From Winogradskya humida (GTDB lineage Bacteria; Actinomycetota; Actinomycetes; Mycobacteriales; Micromonosporaceae), in NCBI RefSeq assembly GCF_016862215.1, contig NZ_BOMN01000147.1:1-63685 (forward strand): 63,685 nucleotides of DNA, in the 5' to 3' direction. This document shows positions 50,186 through 58,435 of this stretch, piece after piece. The position numbers and the translations under genes were made by a program. Position 1 is the first letter of the stretch, and the number at the start of each line of letters is the position of its first letter. The notes beneath the pieces are model-generated. The model did no database searches. It was not told the DNA's origin and was given only the letters and a program-made list of their open reading frames with translations.

Positions 50186-50878
50186 TTGATCTCACGGGGA
50201 ATTCTCGCGGTCGTACTGGCAAGCACCGCCGGTGCGGCTCTGGCCGCGCCTGCTCTGGCCGCGCCGGGTTGGGCCGCGCCGGAACCGTCCACTTCGGCCT
50301 CGGCTGGGCCGTCCGGCTCGGCCGTGACTCCTGCCAAGCCGTCGGCCTCAGCTGCTGTCCCACCTTCGGCTTCGCCTTCCGTCTCGGGTGCGGCGGGTGC
50401 GTCGCCCACGGCTACGCGGGCGCCGCTCGGGGCGAGCTATCGGCTTGAGCCGGAGCGGGTGACGCTGGGTGCGACGGTTGAGTTGGTGCAGTTGGACAAG
50501 TGGGGTGACGACGGGTCCGGCGCCTATATGCAGGCGCACGTGAACTGGGGTGACGGGACCCCGATCGAGGATTACGGCTTCGTCTACGAGGAACACGCGA
50601 AGCCGCACAGGTACGCGAAGGCCGGCACCTATCGCGTCAGCGCGACCGTGGAGAACATCGACGGGATCGCACGGGCCACGTTCCCCGAGGGCGACACGGT
50701 GACCGTGGTCGACGCTGCCAACCCCGGCGGCGGCGATGGCGGCGACGGCGATGGTGGCGGTCTGCCCGTCACCGGTCCCGGCATCGGGGCGATCGCCGCG
50801 GTGGGTGGTGTTCTGGTGCTCGCGGGCGGGCTCATTTTCGGATTGTTGCGGCGTCGTCGCGTACGTTTCATGGGTTAG
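50186..50878 (+). CDS. PKD-domain surface protein with LPVTG sortase-type anchor
   Basis: About 230 aa. GGGAGG lies 4 bases before TTG 50186 and only 1 base before ATG 50183, so TTG is preferred. Signal peptide (LISRGILAVVLASTAGAALA), an Ala/Pro/Ser-rich stalk partly encoded by 15-bp repeats, a PKD-like Ig fold (VNWGDGTPIEDYGFVYEEHAKPHRYAKAGTYRVSATV), a Gly/Asp linker, then LPVTG, a hydrophobic stretch and an RRRR tail. So it is probably anchored to the cell wall by a sortase; no sortase gene is in the window. It ends convergently with the sulfatase, overlapping by 4 bp. Confidence 0.75.
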   Translation: MISRGILAVVLASTAGAALAAPALAAPGWAAPEPSTSASAGPSGSAVTPAKPSASAAVPPSASPSVSGAAGASPTATRAPLGASYRLEPERVTLGATVELVQLDKWGDDGSGAYMQAHVNWGDGTPIEDYGFVYEEHAKPHRYAKAGTYRVSATVENIDGIARATFPEGDTVTVVDAANPGGGDGGDGDGGGLPVTGPGIGAIAAVGGVLVLAGGLIFGLLRRRRVRFMG

Positions 50879-52362
50879 TCCTTGACGGCTCGGCAGGCCT
50901 GCTGCCCGCGGCATCCGGAGAGGTTTTTCAGGGTCGCGTGCAGCTGGGCCAGCTTTTCCGGGGGCAGCGTGCGGACGACGTTGTGCAGCTGGTCGGGGTC
51001 GGCGTTGTTGTCGTAGAACTCGCGGGCGCCGTCGCCGTACTCCGCGTAGGTGAAGGCTGCGCCCCGGATGGCCTGGTAGTCGGGCGGGTTGCCGTTGCGC
51101 CACGGCTGCTTGTCCGGGTCCGAGGGGTCGGTCGGCGGTCCGTGATGTTCGATCAGTGCCACCGAGCGCCATGCCGGGTTCTCGCCGCGCAGCAACGGCA
51201 TCAGGCTAGCTCCGTCCACATCGGCCGGTGGGGTGACGCCGGCCAGCTCGTCGAAGGTCGGGCGCAGGTCGATGTTCTCGGCCGGGACGGTCACGGTCGC
51301 ACCGGGAACGATGCCGGGGCCGGCCGCGATGAGCGGGACGTTGATGTCGGTGTCGAACGGCGTCTGCTTGCCGGGGTTCAGGCCGTGCTCACCCATGTGC
51401 AGGCCGTTGTCCGAGGTGAACACGACCACCGTACGGCCGGCCACGCCCGCCTTCACCAGGGTGTCCCGCAGCGCGCCGATCATGCGGTCGACGGCCTGCA
51501 CAGCGCGTACCCGCTCGCGGAAGTCATGATCGATCAGCTGGATGTCCTGAACGGTCAACGGTGTGTGCCCGGCGAGCCATGGCGTCGCATCGGTGGGCAG
51601 TTTCCCGAACGACGGGCCTCGCGGCGCCTTGACCTCCTTGAACGCGGCAGCGTCGCGGGGCGCCGGGGTATACGGCAGGTGCGGCGCGTATGTCGACACC
51701 TCGACCAGGAACGGCTGCCCGGCCGCCGCTGACGAGCTGATGAACGAGGACGCCTTCCTGCTGAGCACGTCGGTCAGATAGTCCCCGGGCTTTGTGCCGT
51801 AGTGCCGGATCCGGCCGTCCTCCAGCAGGTCGTAGTTGAACTCGGTGTACGCGTCCCCGCCCGCCGCCCACGTCGACCAGCCCGGCGCGATGTGCTTCGA
51901 CTTGGGGAAGTATCCGTTGATGTACTTGCCGAGGAACGCCGTACGATAGCCCGCCTGCCGCAGATCGGTGGCGAACGTGGAGTTGCCGTTGCCGAGCCGC
52001 TGGAAGGTCGCGAACCCGCCGTCCGGGCCGGTGTTCGTGAAGACCCCCGTGTTGTGCGGATACTTCCCGGTGAGGATCGACGTCCGCGACGGGCAGCACA
52101 GCGAGTCGGTCACCGTGTAATCCGTGAACGAGGTGCCCTGCGCGGCGAGCTCCCGCACGTGCGGCATGTATTCCACCAGGTTCATCGCCAGATCGTCGAC
52201 GAGCACAAAAACGACGTTGGCCCTCGTGGCGACCACGGCCGGCGGCGCCGAGCTCGGGGGCGGGGCCAGCGCTGTCCTGTCCGGCTCGCAACCGGCCAGG
52301 CACACGAGCAGCAGCATCGAGGTCAGGAGCTTCCACACCGCGCGCACCCTACTGGGCCACAT
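50875..52362 (-). CDS. Type I sulfatase lipoprotein
   Basis: 495 aa from ATG 52362 (GTG 52347 also possible). Lipoprotein signal ending LAGC. The active-site signature CCPSRTSILTGKYPHNTG has the Cys to be converted to formylglycine. Metal ligands are suggested by VDDLA near residue 55 and FTSDNGLHMGEHG. The sequence between (LRQAGYRTAFLGKYING) is typical of arylsulfatase A-like enzymes. Exported and membrane-tethered, it probably desulfates a polysaccharide or glycan. A formylglycine-generating enzyme must come from elsewhere. Confidence 0.88.
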   Translation of the reverse strand: MWPSRVRAVWKLLTSMLLLVCLAGCEPDRTALAPPPSSAPPAVVATRANVVFVLVDDLAMNLVEYMPHVRELAAQGTSFTDYTVTDSLCCPSRTSILTGKYPHNTGVFTNTGPDGGFATFQRLGNGNSTFATDLRQAGYRTAFLGKYINGYFPKSKHIAPGWSTWAAGGDAYTEFNYDLLEDGRIRHYGTKPGDYLTDVLSRKASSFISSSAAAGQPFLVEVSTYAPHLPYTPAPRDAAAFKEVKAPRGPSFGKLPTDATPWLAGHTPLTVQDIQLIDHDFRERVRAVQAVDRMIGALRDTLVKAGVAGRTVVVFTSDNGLHMGEHGLNPGKQTPFDTDINVPLIAAGPGIVPGATVTVPAENIDLRPTFDELAGVTPPADVDGASLMPLLRGENPAWRSVALIEHHGPPTDPSDPDKQPWRNGNPPDYQAIRGAAFTYAEYGDGAREFYDNNADPDQLHNVVRTLPPEKLAQLHATLKNLSGCRGQQACRAVKD

Positions 52363-52423
52363 CAGCGGCAGGTGGCGGCGAAAGGAACGCAGGATGACCA
52401 GTGAGCCAGGGATAGGATCGGCC

Positions 52424-53194
52424 GTGATGATCACCGCCGACGGATTTCCGCTCGCCGTGCAGGTCAGCGGTCGTGACACCGGCCCCGTCCTGCTGCTGCT
52501 CGCCGGTCAGGCCAACTCGCATGCCTGGTGGGACGGGCTGCGGGCGACGTTCGAGGACCGCTACCGGGTGGTGACGTTCGACTACCGGGGGACCGGGGGC
52601 AGCCGTGGCGCGGTCGGTGAGTGGTCGACGGCGAGTTTCGCGGGCGATGCGGCGTACGTGCTGACTGCGCTCGGTATCGGCAGTGCGACGGTCTACGGCA
52701 CGTCGATGGGCGGGCGGGTCGCGCAGGTGCTCGCGGCGGCGTACCCGCAGCTTGTGGAGCGGTTGATCCTGGCCTGCACCTCGCCGGGCGGCCCGCACGC
52801 GCAGGAACGCACGCCCGGGGTGCGCCGCCGGCTCGCCACGCCCGACCGTGCCGAGCGCCGCCGGATCCTGCACGAGCTGTTCTACACCGATGCCTGGCCG
52901 CAGGACCCCGGCGACAGTCACCTGCTCGGCGATCCGACGATGACCGCCGCCGAGAGCCGTGCCCACCTGCGCGCCAGCGATCGTCACGACGCCTGGGACC
53001 TGCTGCCGCGCATCGCCGCGCCCACCCTGGTCCTGCACGGCGACGACGACCTCATGGTCCCGACCGCGAACGCTGCGCTGATCGCCGGCCGGATCCCGGG
53101 GGCGACGCTGCACCTGCATCCCGGCGGGCGGCACGGCTTCTTCGAGGAGTTCGCGCTCGAGTTGACGCCGGTGCTGGACAATTTTCTCCACTAG
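52424..53194 (+). CDS. Alpha/beta hydrolase
   Basis: 256 aa. GTG 52424 has AGGA six bases upstream; ATG 52427 follows directly. Oxyanion region LLLAGQANSHAWWDGL, DYRGTGGS, nucleophile elbow GTSMGGRVA, acid residue in HGDDDLMVP and histidine in GGRHGFFEEF. No signal peptide. Similar to 3-oxoadipate enol-lactonase-like hydrolases; substrate not known. It is divergent from the sulfatase: 61 bp between starts. Confidence 0.88.
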   Translation: MMITADGFPLAVQVSGRDTGPVLLLLAGQANSHAWWDGLRATFEDRYRVVTFDYRGTGGSRGAVGEWSTASFAGDAAYVLTALGIGSATVYGTSMGGRVAQVLAAAYPQLVERLILACTSPGGPHAQERTPGVRRRLATPDRAERRRILHELFYTDAWPQDPGDSHLLGDPTMTAAESRAHLRASDRHDAWDLLPRIAAPTLVLHGDDDLMVPTANAALIAGRIPGATLHLHPGGRHGFFEEFALELTPVLDNFLH

Positions 53195-53221
53195 CATCGA
53201 CAGGCATCGAGGTGATGCCCC

Positions 53222-53926
53222 ATGTCCTCATCGTCCGGAGGAGCACGGTTCCCACGGCTGTCGCTCGGCGTCGTCGCCGATGTGGTCGGCCTGATCCTCG
53301 CCGTCGTGACGGTGGTGTCGTTCCTCGTCGGCCGGGGCGGCTGGCTGCTCGGGCTCAGCAGCGCGGTGCTCGTCGCGGGATGCGCCGGCCTGGTCCTCTG
53401 CTGGCGCCGCGGGCGTTCCGTGCCGGCCGCGGTGGCCGCCCTGCTCCTCGTGCTCGGTGCCGGCGGCGCGGGCGCGGCTCTCGCCCGGTCGGAGCCTGCC
53501 GGCCCGCCGGTCGTGGACCTGCGGTTCAGCCCGCAGCCGGACCCGGTGCCCTACTGCCATTCCTATCCGGGTACGGGCACAGTCCCCGACGGCTACCAAC
53601 TGCTCATCTTCGACCGGGGCGCCACCGGGCCGTACTACTTCCACGGCGTCGCCGAGACGACCAGCCGGGGCTGGCGGGCCCGCGACGTCGGCATCGGCCT
53701 GGAACCGACCGCCGCCGAGCCGCAGAAGGACAGAGGTGCGGAGATCAGCCTCTACGCCCAGCTGGTCACCGACGAGACCGCCCGGGTCCTGCGCGACCGC
53801 GACAACATCACGATCTTCCCGGAAAACCCCGGCAACCAGTGGCTGTTACGCGACCTGCCGGGCCGCACAGCCGACACCCTTCCCCTGGTACGCGCTGCCG
53901 GGCCCGGCGACTGCACTCCGGCCTAG
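53222..53926 (+). CDS. Hypothetical membrane protein with C-terminal extracytoplasmic domain
   Basis: 234 aa; GAGGTG seven bases before the ATG. Three hydrophobic segments (about 16-38, 42-60, 66-88), then a soluble region (about 95-234) with a Cys in PYCHSYPG and a second in GDCTP at the end, which could form a disulfide outside the cell. No family recognised. It follows the hydrolase by 27 bp. Confidence 0.7.
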   Translation: MSSSSGGARFPRLSLGVVADVVGLILAVVTVVSFLVGRGGWLLGLSSAVLVAGCAGLVLCWRRGRSVPAAVAALLLVLGAGGAGAALARSEPAGPPVVDLRFSPQPDPVPYCHSYPGTGTVPDGYQLLIFDRGATGPYYFHGVAETTSRGWRARDVGIGLEPTAAEPQKDRGAEISLYAQLVTDETARVLRDRDNITIFPENPGNQWLLRDLPGRTADTLPLVRAAGPGDCTPA

Positions 53927-53955
53927 CACTGCTATTTGGTGGCACAATCCGGTTC

Positions 53956-54852
53956 GTGAATCTTCAGGACGCGCTCGACTCTGAGGCAGGTCTGCTTCGC
54001 GCAGCCGCGGGCACCTCCACCGCCGGCTCTCGGCAGTTCGCCGCGCGTGGTGTGCCGACGGAGTCGTCGTTCCGGATCGCGTCGCTGACGAAGACGTTCA
54101 CGTCCGCCGCGCTGGTGCTGACGATGCGCGAGCAGAACATCCCGCTGAACGTCCCGGCGATCAGCCTGCTCCCTCAACTCGCACCTGACTGGCAGGCCGA
54201 TCGCGGGCTCGCCGTCGACCAGATCCTCGGCCAGGTCTCCGGGCTGCGCGAATCCGTGGACGCGTCCACCGTCGCGCCCCTGACCCTCACCGAAGCGGCC
54301 CGGCTCGTGGTGCGGGCGGGCAACGAGCGCGACCCGGGGGCCCGCTGGTCGTACTACAACGGCAACTATTTCCTGGCCGGCACGATCCTCGCCGCCCTCA
54401 CCGGCGCCGACTACGAAACGGCGCTGCGGCGCACACTGCTCGATCCGTGGAAGCTCACACAGACCACGTTCGCCGCGCCGCACGAATACCCGCCTGCGCG
54501 TCGTCCCAGCGGCGGGCTGTGGTCGTCCGTCCCGGATCTGCTCACCCTCGGCGAACACCTGATCGGCGACCGGTCACTGCTCCAGGAGACCCGCACTCCC
54601 CGGACAAACCCCGACGATCCGATGACGTACGGCCTGGGCTGGGCAATCGGCCCCTCAGCCCAGCTGTACCTCAACGGCCGCCTACCCGGATACCGCGCCG
54701 CGATGCTCCTCGTGCCCGACCGCGCCTACGCGAGCGTCATCCTGACCGACAACGAGAACGCCCTCCCCGCCGCGGCGCGCGTTCTCAGCGCGGCCCAGCG
54801 TTCCTTGACCGGCGACGACCTCGCGGCGGACATCGACCGTTTCGCTGCTTGA
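53956..54852 (+). CDS. Serine beta-lactamase-like hydrolase (class C / esterase type)
   Basis: 298 aa from GTG 53956. Catalytic SxxK in FRIASLTKTFTSAA, YxN-type motif in WSYYNGNYFLAG, and a late GLGWAIG. The usual HTG/KTG-like motif is not clear (NGRLPGYRA). No signal peptide is evident. Family members include esterases, D-amino-peptidases and beta-lactamases. The stop codon lies inside the first unit of a 15-bp tandem array. Confidence 0.83.
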   Translation: MNLQDALDSEAGLLRAAAGTSTAGSRQFAARGVPTESSFRIASLTKTFTSAALVLTMREQNIPLNVPAISLLPQLAPDWQADRGLAVDQILGQVSGLRESVDASTVAPLTLTEAARLVVRAGNERDPGARWSYYNGNYFLAGTILAALTGADYETALRRTLLDPWKLTQTTFAAPHEYPPARRPSGGLWSSVPDLLTLGEHLIGDRSLLQETRTPRTNPDDPMTYGLGWAIGPSAQLYLNGRLPGYRAAMLLVPDRAYASVILTDNENALPAAARVLSAAQRSLTGDDLAADIDRFAA

Positions 54853-55023
54853 GGGCGCGCTGGCCTGGGGCGCGCTGGCCTGGGGCGCGCTGGCCTGGGG
54901 CGGGCTGCTTGAGGGCGGGCTGCTTGAGGGCGGGCTGCTTGGGGGTGCGCTGTTTGGGCCCGCGCTGCCTGGGGTGCGCGGTCTGGGGGGCGCGCTGCCT
55001 GGGGTGCGCGGTCTGGGGCGGCG
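54844..55023. repeat. 15-bp tandem array between convergent stop codons
   Basis: Twelve 15-bp units in exact register (54844-55023). The first overlaps the last codons of the serine-hydrolase gene (GCT GCT TGA). Main forms GCTGGCCTGGGGCGC and GCTGCTTGAGGGCGG. It fills the space between that gene and the convergent kinase gene. Not CRISPR: no spacers. Confidence 0.85.
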
Positions 55024-55032
55024 GTTTGAGGA

Positions 55033-55941
55033 TCAGGCGTTGTCGGCGGGGCCGAGCAGGGCCTTGTGGAGGGCCGTTGGGGGGAGGCGGCTCAGGGGGC
55101 GGGCGGCGAGCCACGCTGCGCCGGCTGCGGGGTCCCTGCTGGTGGTGGGGATCAGTCCGCGTTCGTGCAGGATCGCGAGCACGCCGTCGCGGATCGGGGT
55201 GTCACCGGTCAGGAGTCCGCCGGCCAGCACCACCGGCCCGTCCATGCCGAGGTCGTCGAGGGTGCGGACCAGGTGCGTGACCGCCTCGCGGACGATCGCC
55301 GTCGCGTGCGGGTCGGCTGAGCGGGCCGCCGCGCAGACCAGTGGTGCCAGGTCGCCGATCTCGCCCAGGGGCAGCGCCTGCGCCCAGTAGACCATCTCGT
55401 CCGCCGTGGACACCCCGGCCTGCGCGGCGACCCGCGTGGCGAACGGCGCCGACCAGTTCCGTACCGCGCTGCGGACCGCCTGCAGGCCCAGCCAGCGACC
55501 GGAGCCCTCGTCGCCGAGGAGCCAGCCCAGACCGTCCGAGGTGCGTTCGACGGCGTCCGCGCGCACGGAGGCGGCGATCGCGCCGGTGCCCGCGATGAGG
55601 ACGGCCCCGGACGCCGCCGGGCTTCCCGCCGCGAACGCCGTGACCACGTCGCCGACGACGGTGACGGGCCCGGGGACACCGAGGGCGGCCAGCGCGGGTG
55701 CGAAGTGCGCGGCGGTCGCCGGTCCGGCGATACCGAGCGTCGCCGCGGCGATCACCGTGGGGGAGCGGCCCCCGAGCGCGTCCCGAACGGCGGCGGTGAC
55801 CGAGGCGGCCGCATTCCGGGCACCGGCGGTCAGCGGGTTCCCCGGCCCGGACCGTCCACGCCCGACGACCACGCCGTCCACCGTCGCGACCACGGCAGTC
55901 GAAGCGGTACCGCCCGCGTCGACGCCCACCACGTACCCCAT
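55033..55941 (-). CDS. N-acetylglucosamine kinase-like protein (BadF/BadG family)
   Basis: 302 aa from ATG 55941 (AAGGA seven bases upstream); the in-frame ATG at 55956 adds MKDGT. ASKHA fold: phosphate-1 GVDAGGTASTAVVA, adenosine region LIAGTGAIAASV, phosphate-2 WLLGDEGSGRWLG, late VLAGGLL. It belongs to the BadF/BadG/NagK group, which phosphorylates GlcNAc or related amino sugars. Its divergent neighbours are a chito-oligosaccharide importer and a cytoplasmic GH20 hexosaminidase, which fits well. Its 5' region has three micro-ORFs chained by ATGA overlaps. Confidence 0.85.
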   Translation of the reverse strand: MGYVVGVDAGGTASTAVVATVDGVVVGRGRSGPGNPLTAGARNAAASVTAAVRDALGGRSPTVIAAATLGIAGPATAAHFAPALAALGVPGPVTVVGDVVTAFAAGSPAASGAVLIAGTGAIAASVRADAVERTSDGLGWLLGDEGSGRWLGLQAVRSAVRNWSAPFATRVAAQAGVSTADEMVYWAQALPLGEIGDLAPLVCAAARSADPHATAIVREAVTHLVRTLDDLGMDGPVVLAGGLLTGDTPIRDGVLAILHERGLIPTTSRDPAAGAAWLAARPLSRLPPTALHKALLGPADNA

Positions 55942-56000
55942 GGTCCCGTCCTTCATGGCCCGTCCTTCATGGCCTGTCTTTCATGGCCTGTCTTTCATGG
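55939..56000 (-). repeat. 14-bp tandem start-codon modules before the kinase gene
   Basis: Copies ATGAAAGACAGGCC (twice) and ATGAAGGACGGGCC, then ATGAAGGACGGGACC ending at ATG 55941. Five ATGs lie at 55998, 55984, 55970, 55956 and 55941. The first three open 5-codon frames MKDRP, MKDRP and MKDGP, each ending in a TGA that overlaps the next ATG (ATGA); the fourth reads in frame into the kinase. Each unit also carries an AAGGAC/AAAGAC ribosome-site-like sequence. Confidence 0.85.
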
Positions 56001-56028
56001 CGTAGATCGAAACATAGGCAAGAGTTAT

Positions 56029-56039
56029 TGACTAGGTCA
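56029..56039. promoter_or_regulatory. TGAC-TAG-GTCA palindrome, possible operator of the das-like genes
   Basis: Perfect 4-bp arms around TAG, between the divergent kinase and importer genes. It resembles, with shortened core, the DasR-type element (TGGTCTAGACCA), but differs at several positions. A role in GlcNAc control is only suggested by its place. Confidence 0.3.
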
Positions 56040-56093
56040 CTTGCTGGTCGTAATTTTCATCAACAACAGCGGACGGCGAAAAGGATGACCACT

Positions 56094-57425
56094 GTGCGGC
56101 AATATCGCTATCTCGCAGCAGCAGCCCTGAGTACCGCCGCGATCCTGACCCTGAGTGCGTGCAGCAGTGGGTCCGGGTCCACCGCGGGTGGCGGCAAGTC
56201 GCCCACGGTGGTCCCCAGCACGCGGGGTGAGGGGAAGACGCTCACCGTCTGGGTGATGGACGGCGACTACACCGATGCGACCCTGAGCGCGATCAACACG
56301 AAGTTCACGGCGGCGACCGGTGCCAAGGTCGACGTGCAGGTTCAGCAGTGGGACGGCATCACCACGAAGATCAGCACGGCGCTGTCCACCACCGGCACCC
56401 CGGACGTGCTCGACCTGGGCAACACGCAGGTGCCCGGGTTCGCGGCGAACGGCGGGCTGCTCGATCTCACGGCGTACCAGGATGATCTGAAGCAGGGCCG
56501 GACCTGGCTGGCCGGGCTGGCGGACCCGGCGACGGTGGACGGATCGCTTTACGCCGTGCCGGGCTTCGCCGGGGCGCGCGCGGTCATCTACAACAAGAAG
56601 ACGTGGGCGGCGGCCGGCATCACGCAGGCGCCGACGACGTACGCCGAGCTCACCGCCGCGCTGGACACGATCAAGGCAGCGAACCCGGCCGCGGACTTCT
56701 CGCCGTTCTACCTGCCCGGCCAGTACTGGTTCGCCGGCCTGCAGTTCATCTGGGACGCCGGCGGCGAGATCGCCAACAACGACGGCGGCACGTGGAAGGG
56801 CGCGTTCGCCGCCGACGCGGGGCAGAAGGGGCTGGCGGAGTTCAGGACGTTCCAGAACGCGTACTCCACGCCGGCCTCGCAGACCCTCGACACGCTCGTG
56901 CCCGACCAGACCCAGCTCTTCGCCGACGGCAAGACCTCGGCCGTGCTCGCGACCAGCGGCTCGATCGGCCTGATCCAGAAGGCCAACCCCAAGATCACCA
57001 CCGCAGATCTGGGTACGTTCCCCTTCCCCGGAACGTCGGGCAAGAACCAGCCGGTGATGCTCGGTGGCTCCGACTGGGGCATCGCCACCAAGAGCGACGC
57101 CCACGACCTGGCCCTGCAGTGGACGAAGATCGCCGCCAGCCCCGCAGTGCAGGACAAGAACGTGTTCGGCAACGACGGCTGGATCCCCAACAGCACCGAG
57201 GGCATCCAGGCCGCGCAGCCCAGCCTCAACGAACAGCAACAGGGCTTCTTCGCCGCCGCCCTGACCTCCAAGGCGACCCCCGCCGCGGCGCAGTGGCCGA
57301 CAATCGAGGGCGACAAGAGCATCAACCAGGTCTTCTCCGCCGTCGCCTCCGGCGCCAAGACCCCCGCCGACGCCGGCAAGGAGTTCGACGCCCACCTCGG
57401 CACCACCCTCGCCGCCGGTCGATGA
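56094..57425 (+). CDS. Chito-oligosaccharide-type ABC substrate-binding lipoprotein (DasA-like)
   Basis: 443 aa from GTG 56094 (AAAAGG nine bases upstream); ATG 56085 overlaps that ribosome site. Lipobox LTLSACSSG. Family 1 sugar-binding features: WDGITTKISTALSTTGTPDVLDLGNTQVPGFAANGGLLDLT, YAVPGFAGARAVIYNKKTW, MLGGSDWGIATKS. With two permeases, a GH20 enzyme and a GlcNAc-kinase-like gene, the ligand is probably chitobiose or another GlcNAc oligomer. The stop overlaps the permease start (ATGA). Confidence 0.88.
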   Translation: MRQYRYLAAAALSTAAILTLSACSSGSGSTAGGGKSPTVVPSTRGEGKTLTVWVMDGDYTDATLSAINTKFTAATGAKVDVQVQQWDGITTKISTALSTTGTPDVLDLGNTQVPGFAANGGLLDLTAYQDDLKQGRTWLAGLADPATVDGSLYAVPGFAGARAVIYNKKTWAAAGITQAPTTYAELTAALDTIKAANPAADFSPFYLPGQYWFAGLQFIWDAGGEIANNDGGTWKGAFAADAGQKGLAEFRTFQNAYSTPASQTLDTLVPDQTQLFADGKTSAVLATSGSIGLIQKANPKITTADLGTFPFPGTSGKNQPVMLGGSDWGIATKSDAHDLALQWTKIAASPAVQDKNVFGNDGWIPNSTEGIQAAQPSLNEQQQGFFAAALTSKATPAAAQWPTIEGDKSINQVFSAVASGAKTPADAGKEFDAHLGTTLAAGR

Positions 57426-58435
57426 CGGTCACGCACAAACGGCGGGACCGGGCTCCGTGGCGGGGGCGGGCTCCGATGCGTGACATGGTTCCACGGTTGG
57501 GGCGGGGTCCACGGCGGAAGCGGGCATTACGGCGGGAGCGGGGTTCACGGCGGGATTGGGCTCCGTTGTGGCTGCTGAGCCCGGCGGGACTGGTGCTCGC
57601 CGTGGTGACGCTGGCCCCGATCGGGTTCCTGGTCTTCACCTCGTTCACCGACTACAACCAGCGGACACTGTTCACCGGCGTGTATTCGGGCGTCGGGTTC
57701 GCGCAGTACTCCGAACTGCTGGGCAGCGGCGCTTTCTGGGTCTCGTTACTGCGTACCGTCATCTTCACCGTGGCGATGGTGGCCGGTAGCGTCCTGATCG
57801 GCATGGGGGTGTCACACCTGCTCACCCGGCTGGGCCGGGCATGGCGCTACACGGTGACCGTGGTGCTGATCGTGGCGTGGGCGATGCCGAACGTGGCATC
57901 GTCGCTGGTGTGGAACTGGATGTTCCAGCCCGGGTACGGCGTCATCAACTGGCTCCTCGGCCAGCTCCGGATTTTCGGAGACACCGCCGGGCTGAACTGG
58001 GCACAGGACCCGGCTCTCGCGTACGTCTCCATCTGGCTCTTGATCGTCTGGCAGGCGGTCCCGTTCATCGCCCTGACCCTCAACGCCGCCGAGACCCAGG
58101 TGCCGCCCGAGTATCAGGAGGCCGCCCGCCTGGACGGCGCCGGTGAGCTCGCCGTCTACCGCATGATCACATTGCAGCACCTGCGGCCCACGCTCCTGCT
58201 GGTCACGATCCTGTCGGTGATCTGGGACTACAACGTCTTCAACCAGATCTGGCTGGTCTCGCGCGGCGGCCCCGGCGACGCCACATCCACACTCGGCGTC
58301 TTCACCTACAAGACCGCGTTCGTCGGCTTCCGCATCGGCCAGGGCGCGGCGATCTCGGTCGTCACCACCCTGCTGCTGCTGGGCCTGACCGCGTTCTACA
58401 TCCGCAACTTGCTCAAGTCGGGGGAGGACCTGTGA
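57422..58435 (+). CDS. Sugar ABC permease 1 (DasB-like) with repeat-encoded N-terminus
   Basis: 337 aa, ATG 57422 overlapping the binding-protein stop. The first 50 residues are Arg/Pro-rich and come from seven in-frame 18-bp units. The normal CUT1 permease follows: LSPAGLVLAVVTLAPIGFLVFTSFTDYN, TVTVVLIVAWAMPNVASSLVWNWMF, and EAA loop PPEYQEAARLDGAGELAVYRMITLQHLRP. Six helices. No ATPase is encoded here; in Streptomyces such importers share the general ATPase MsiK. Its stop overlaps the next permease start (GTGA). Confidence 0.9.
   Translation: MTVTHKRRDRAPWRGRAPMRDMVPRLGRGPRRKRALRRERGSRRDWAPLWLLSPAGLVLAVVTLAPIGFLVFTSFTDYNQRTLFTGVYSGVGFAQYSELLGSGAFWVSLLRTVIFTVAMVAGSVLIGMGVSHLLTRLGRAWRYTVTVVLIVAWAMPNVASSLVWNWMFQPGYGVINWLLGQLRIFGDTAGLNWAQDPALAYVSIWLLIVWQAVPFIALTLNAAETQVPPEYQEAARLDGAGELAVYRMITLQHLRPTLLLVTILSVIWDYNVFNQIWLVSRGGPGDATSTLGVFTYKTAFVGFRIGQGAAISVVTTLLLLGLTAFYIRNLLKSGEDL
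57443..57568 (+). repeat. Seven 18-bp units in the permease 1 N-terminus
   Basis: Exact 18-bp register from 57443 to 57568, in frame; each unit encodes a hexapeptide of pattern R-x-R-(A/G)-P-x (RDRAPW, RGRAPM, RDMVPR, LGRGPR, RKRALR, RERGSR, RDWAPL). Unit 5 contains a rare TTA leucine codon. Confidence 0.85.

Noticed and set aside
54844..55023. Possible CRISPR array
   Set aside because: Units are 15 bp with no spacers, no leader and no cas genes.
55939..56000. Possible DNA uptake or transposon end repeat
   Set aside because: The units are head-to-tail, contain start codons, and no transposase or inverted terminal repeat is present.
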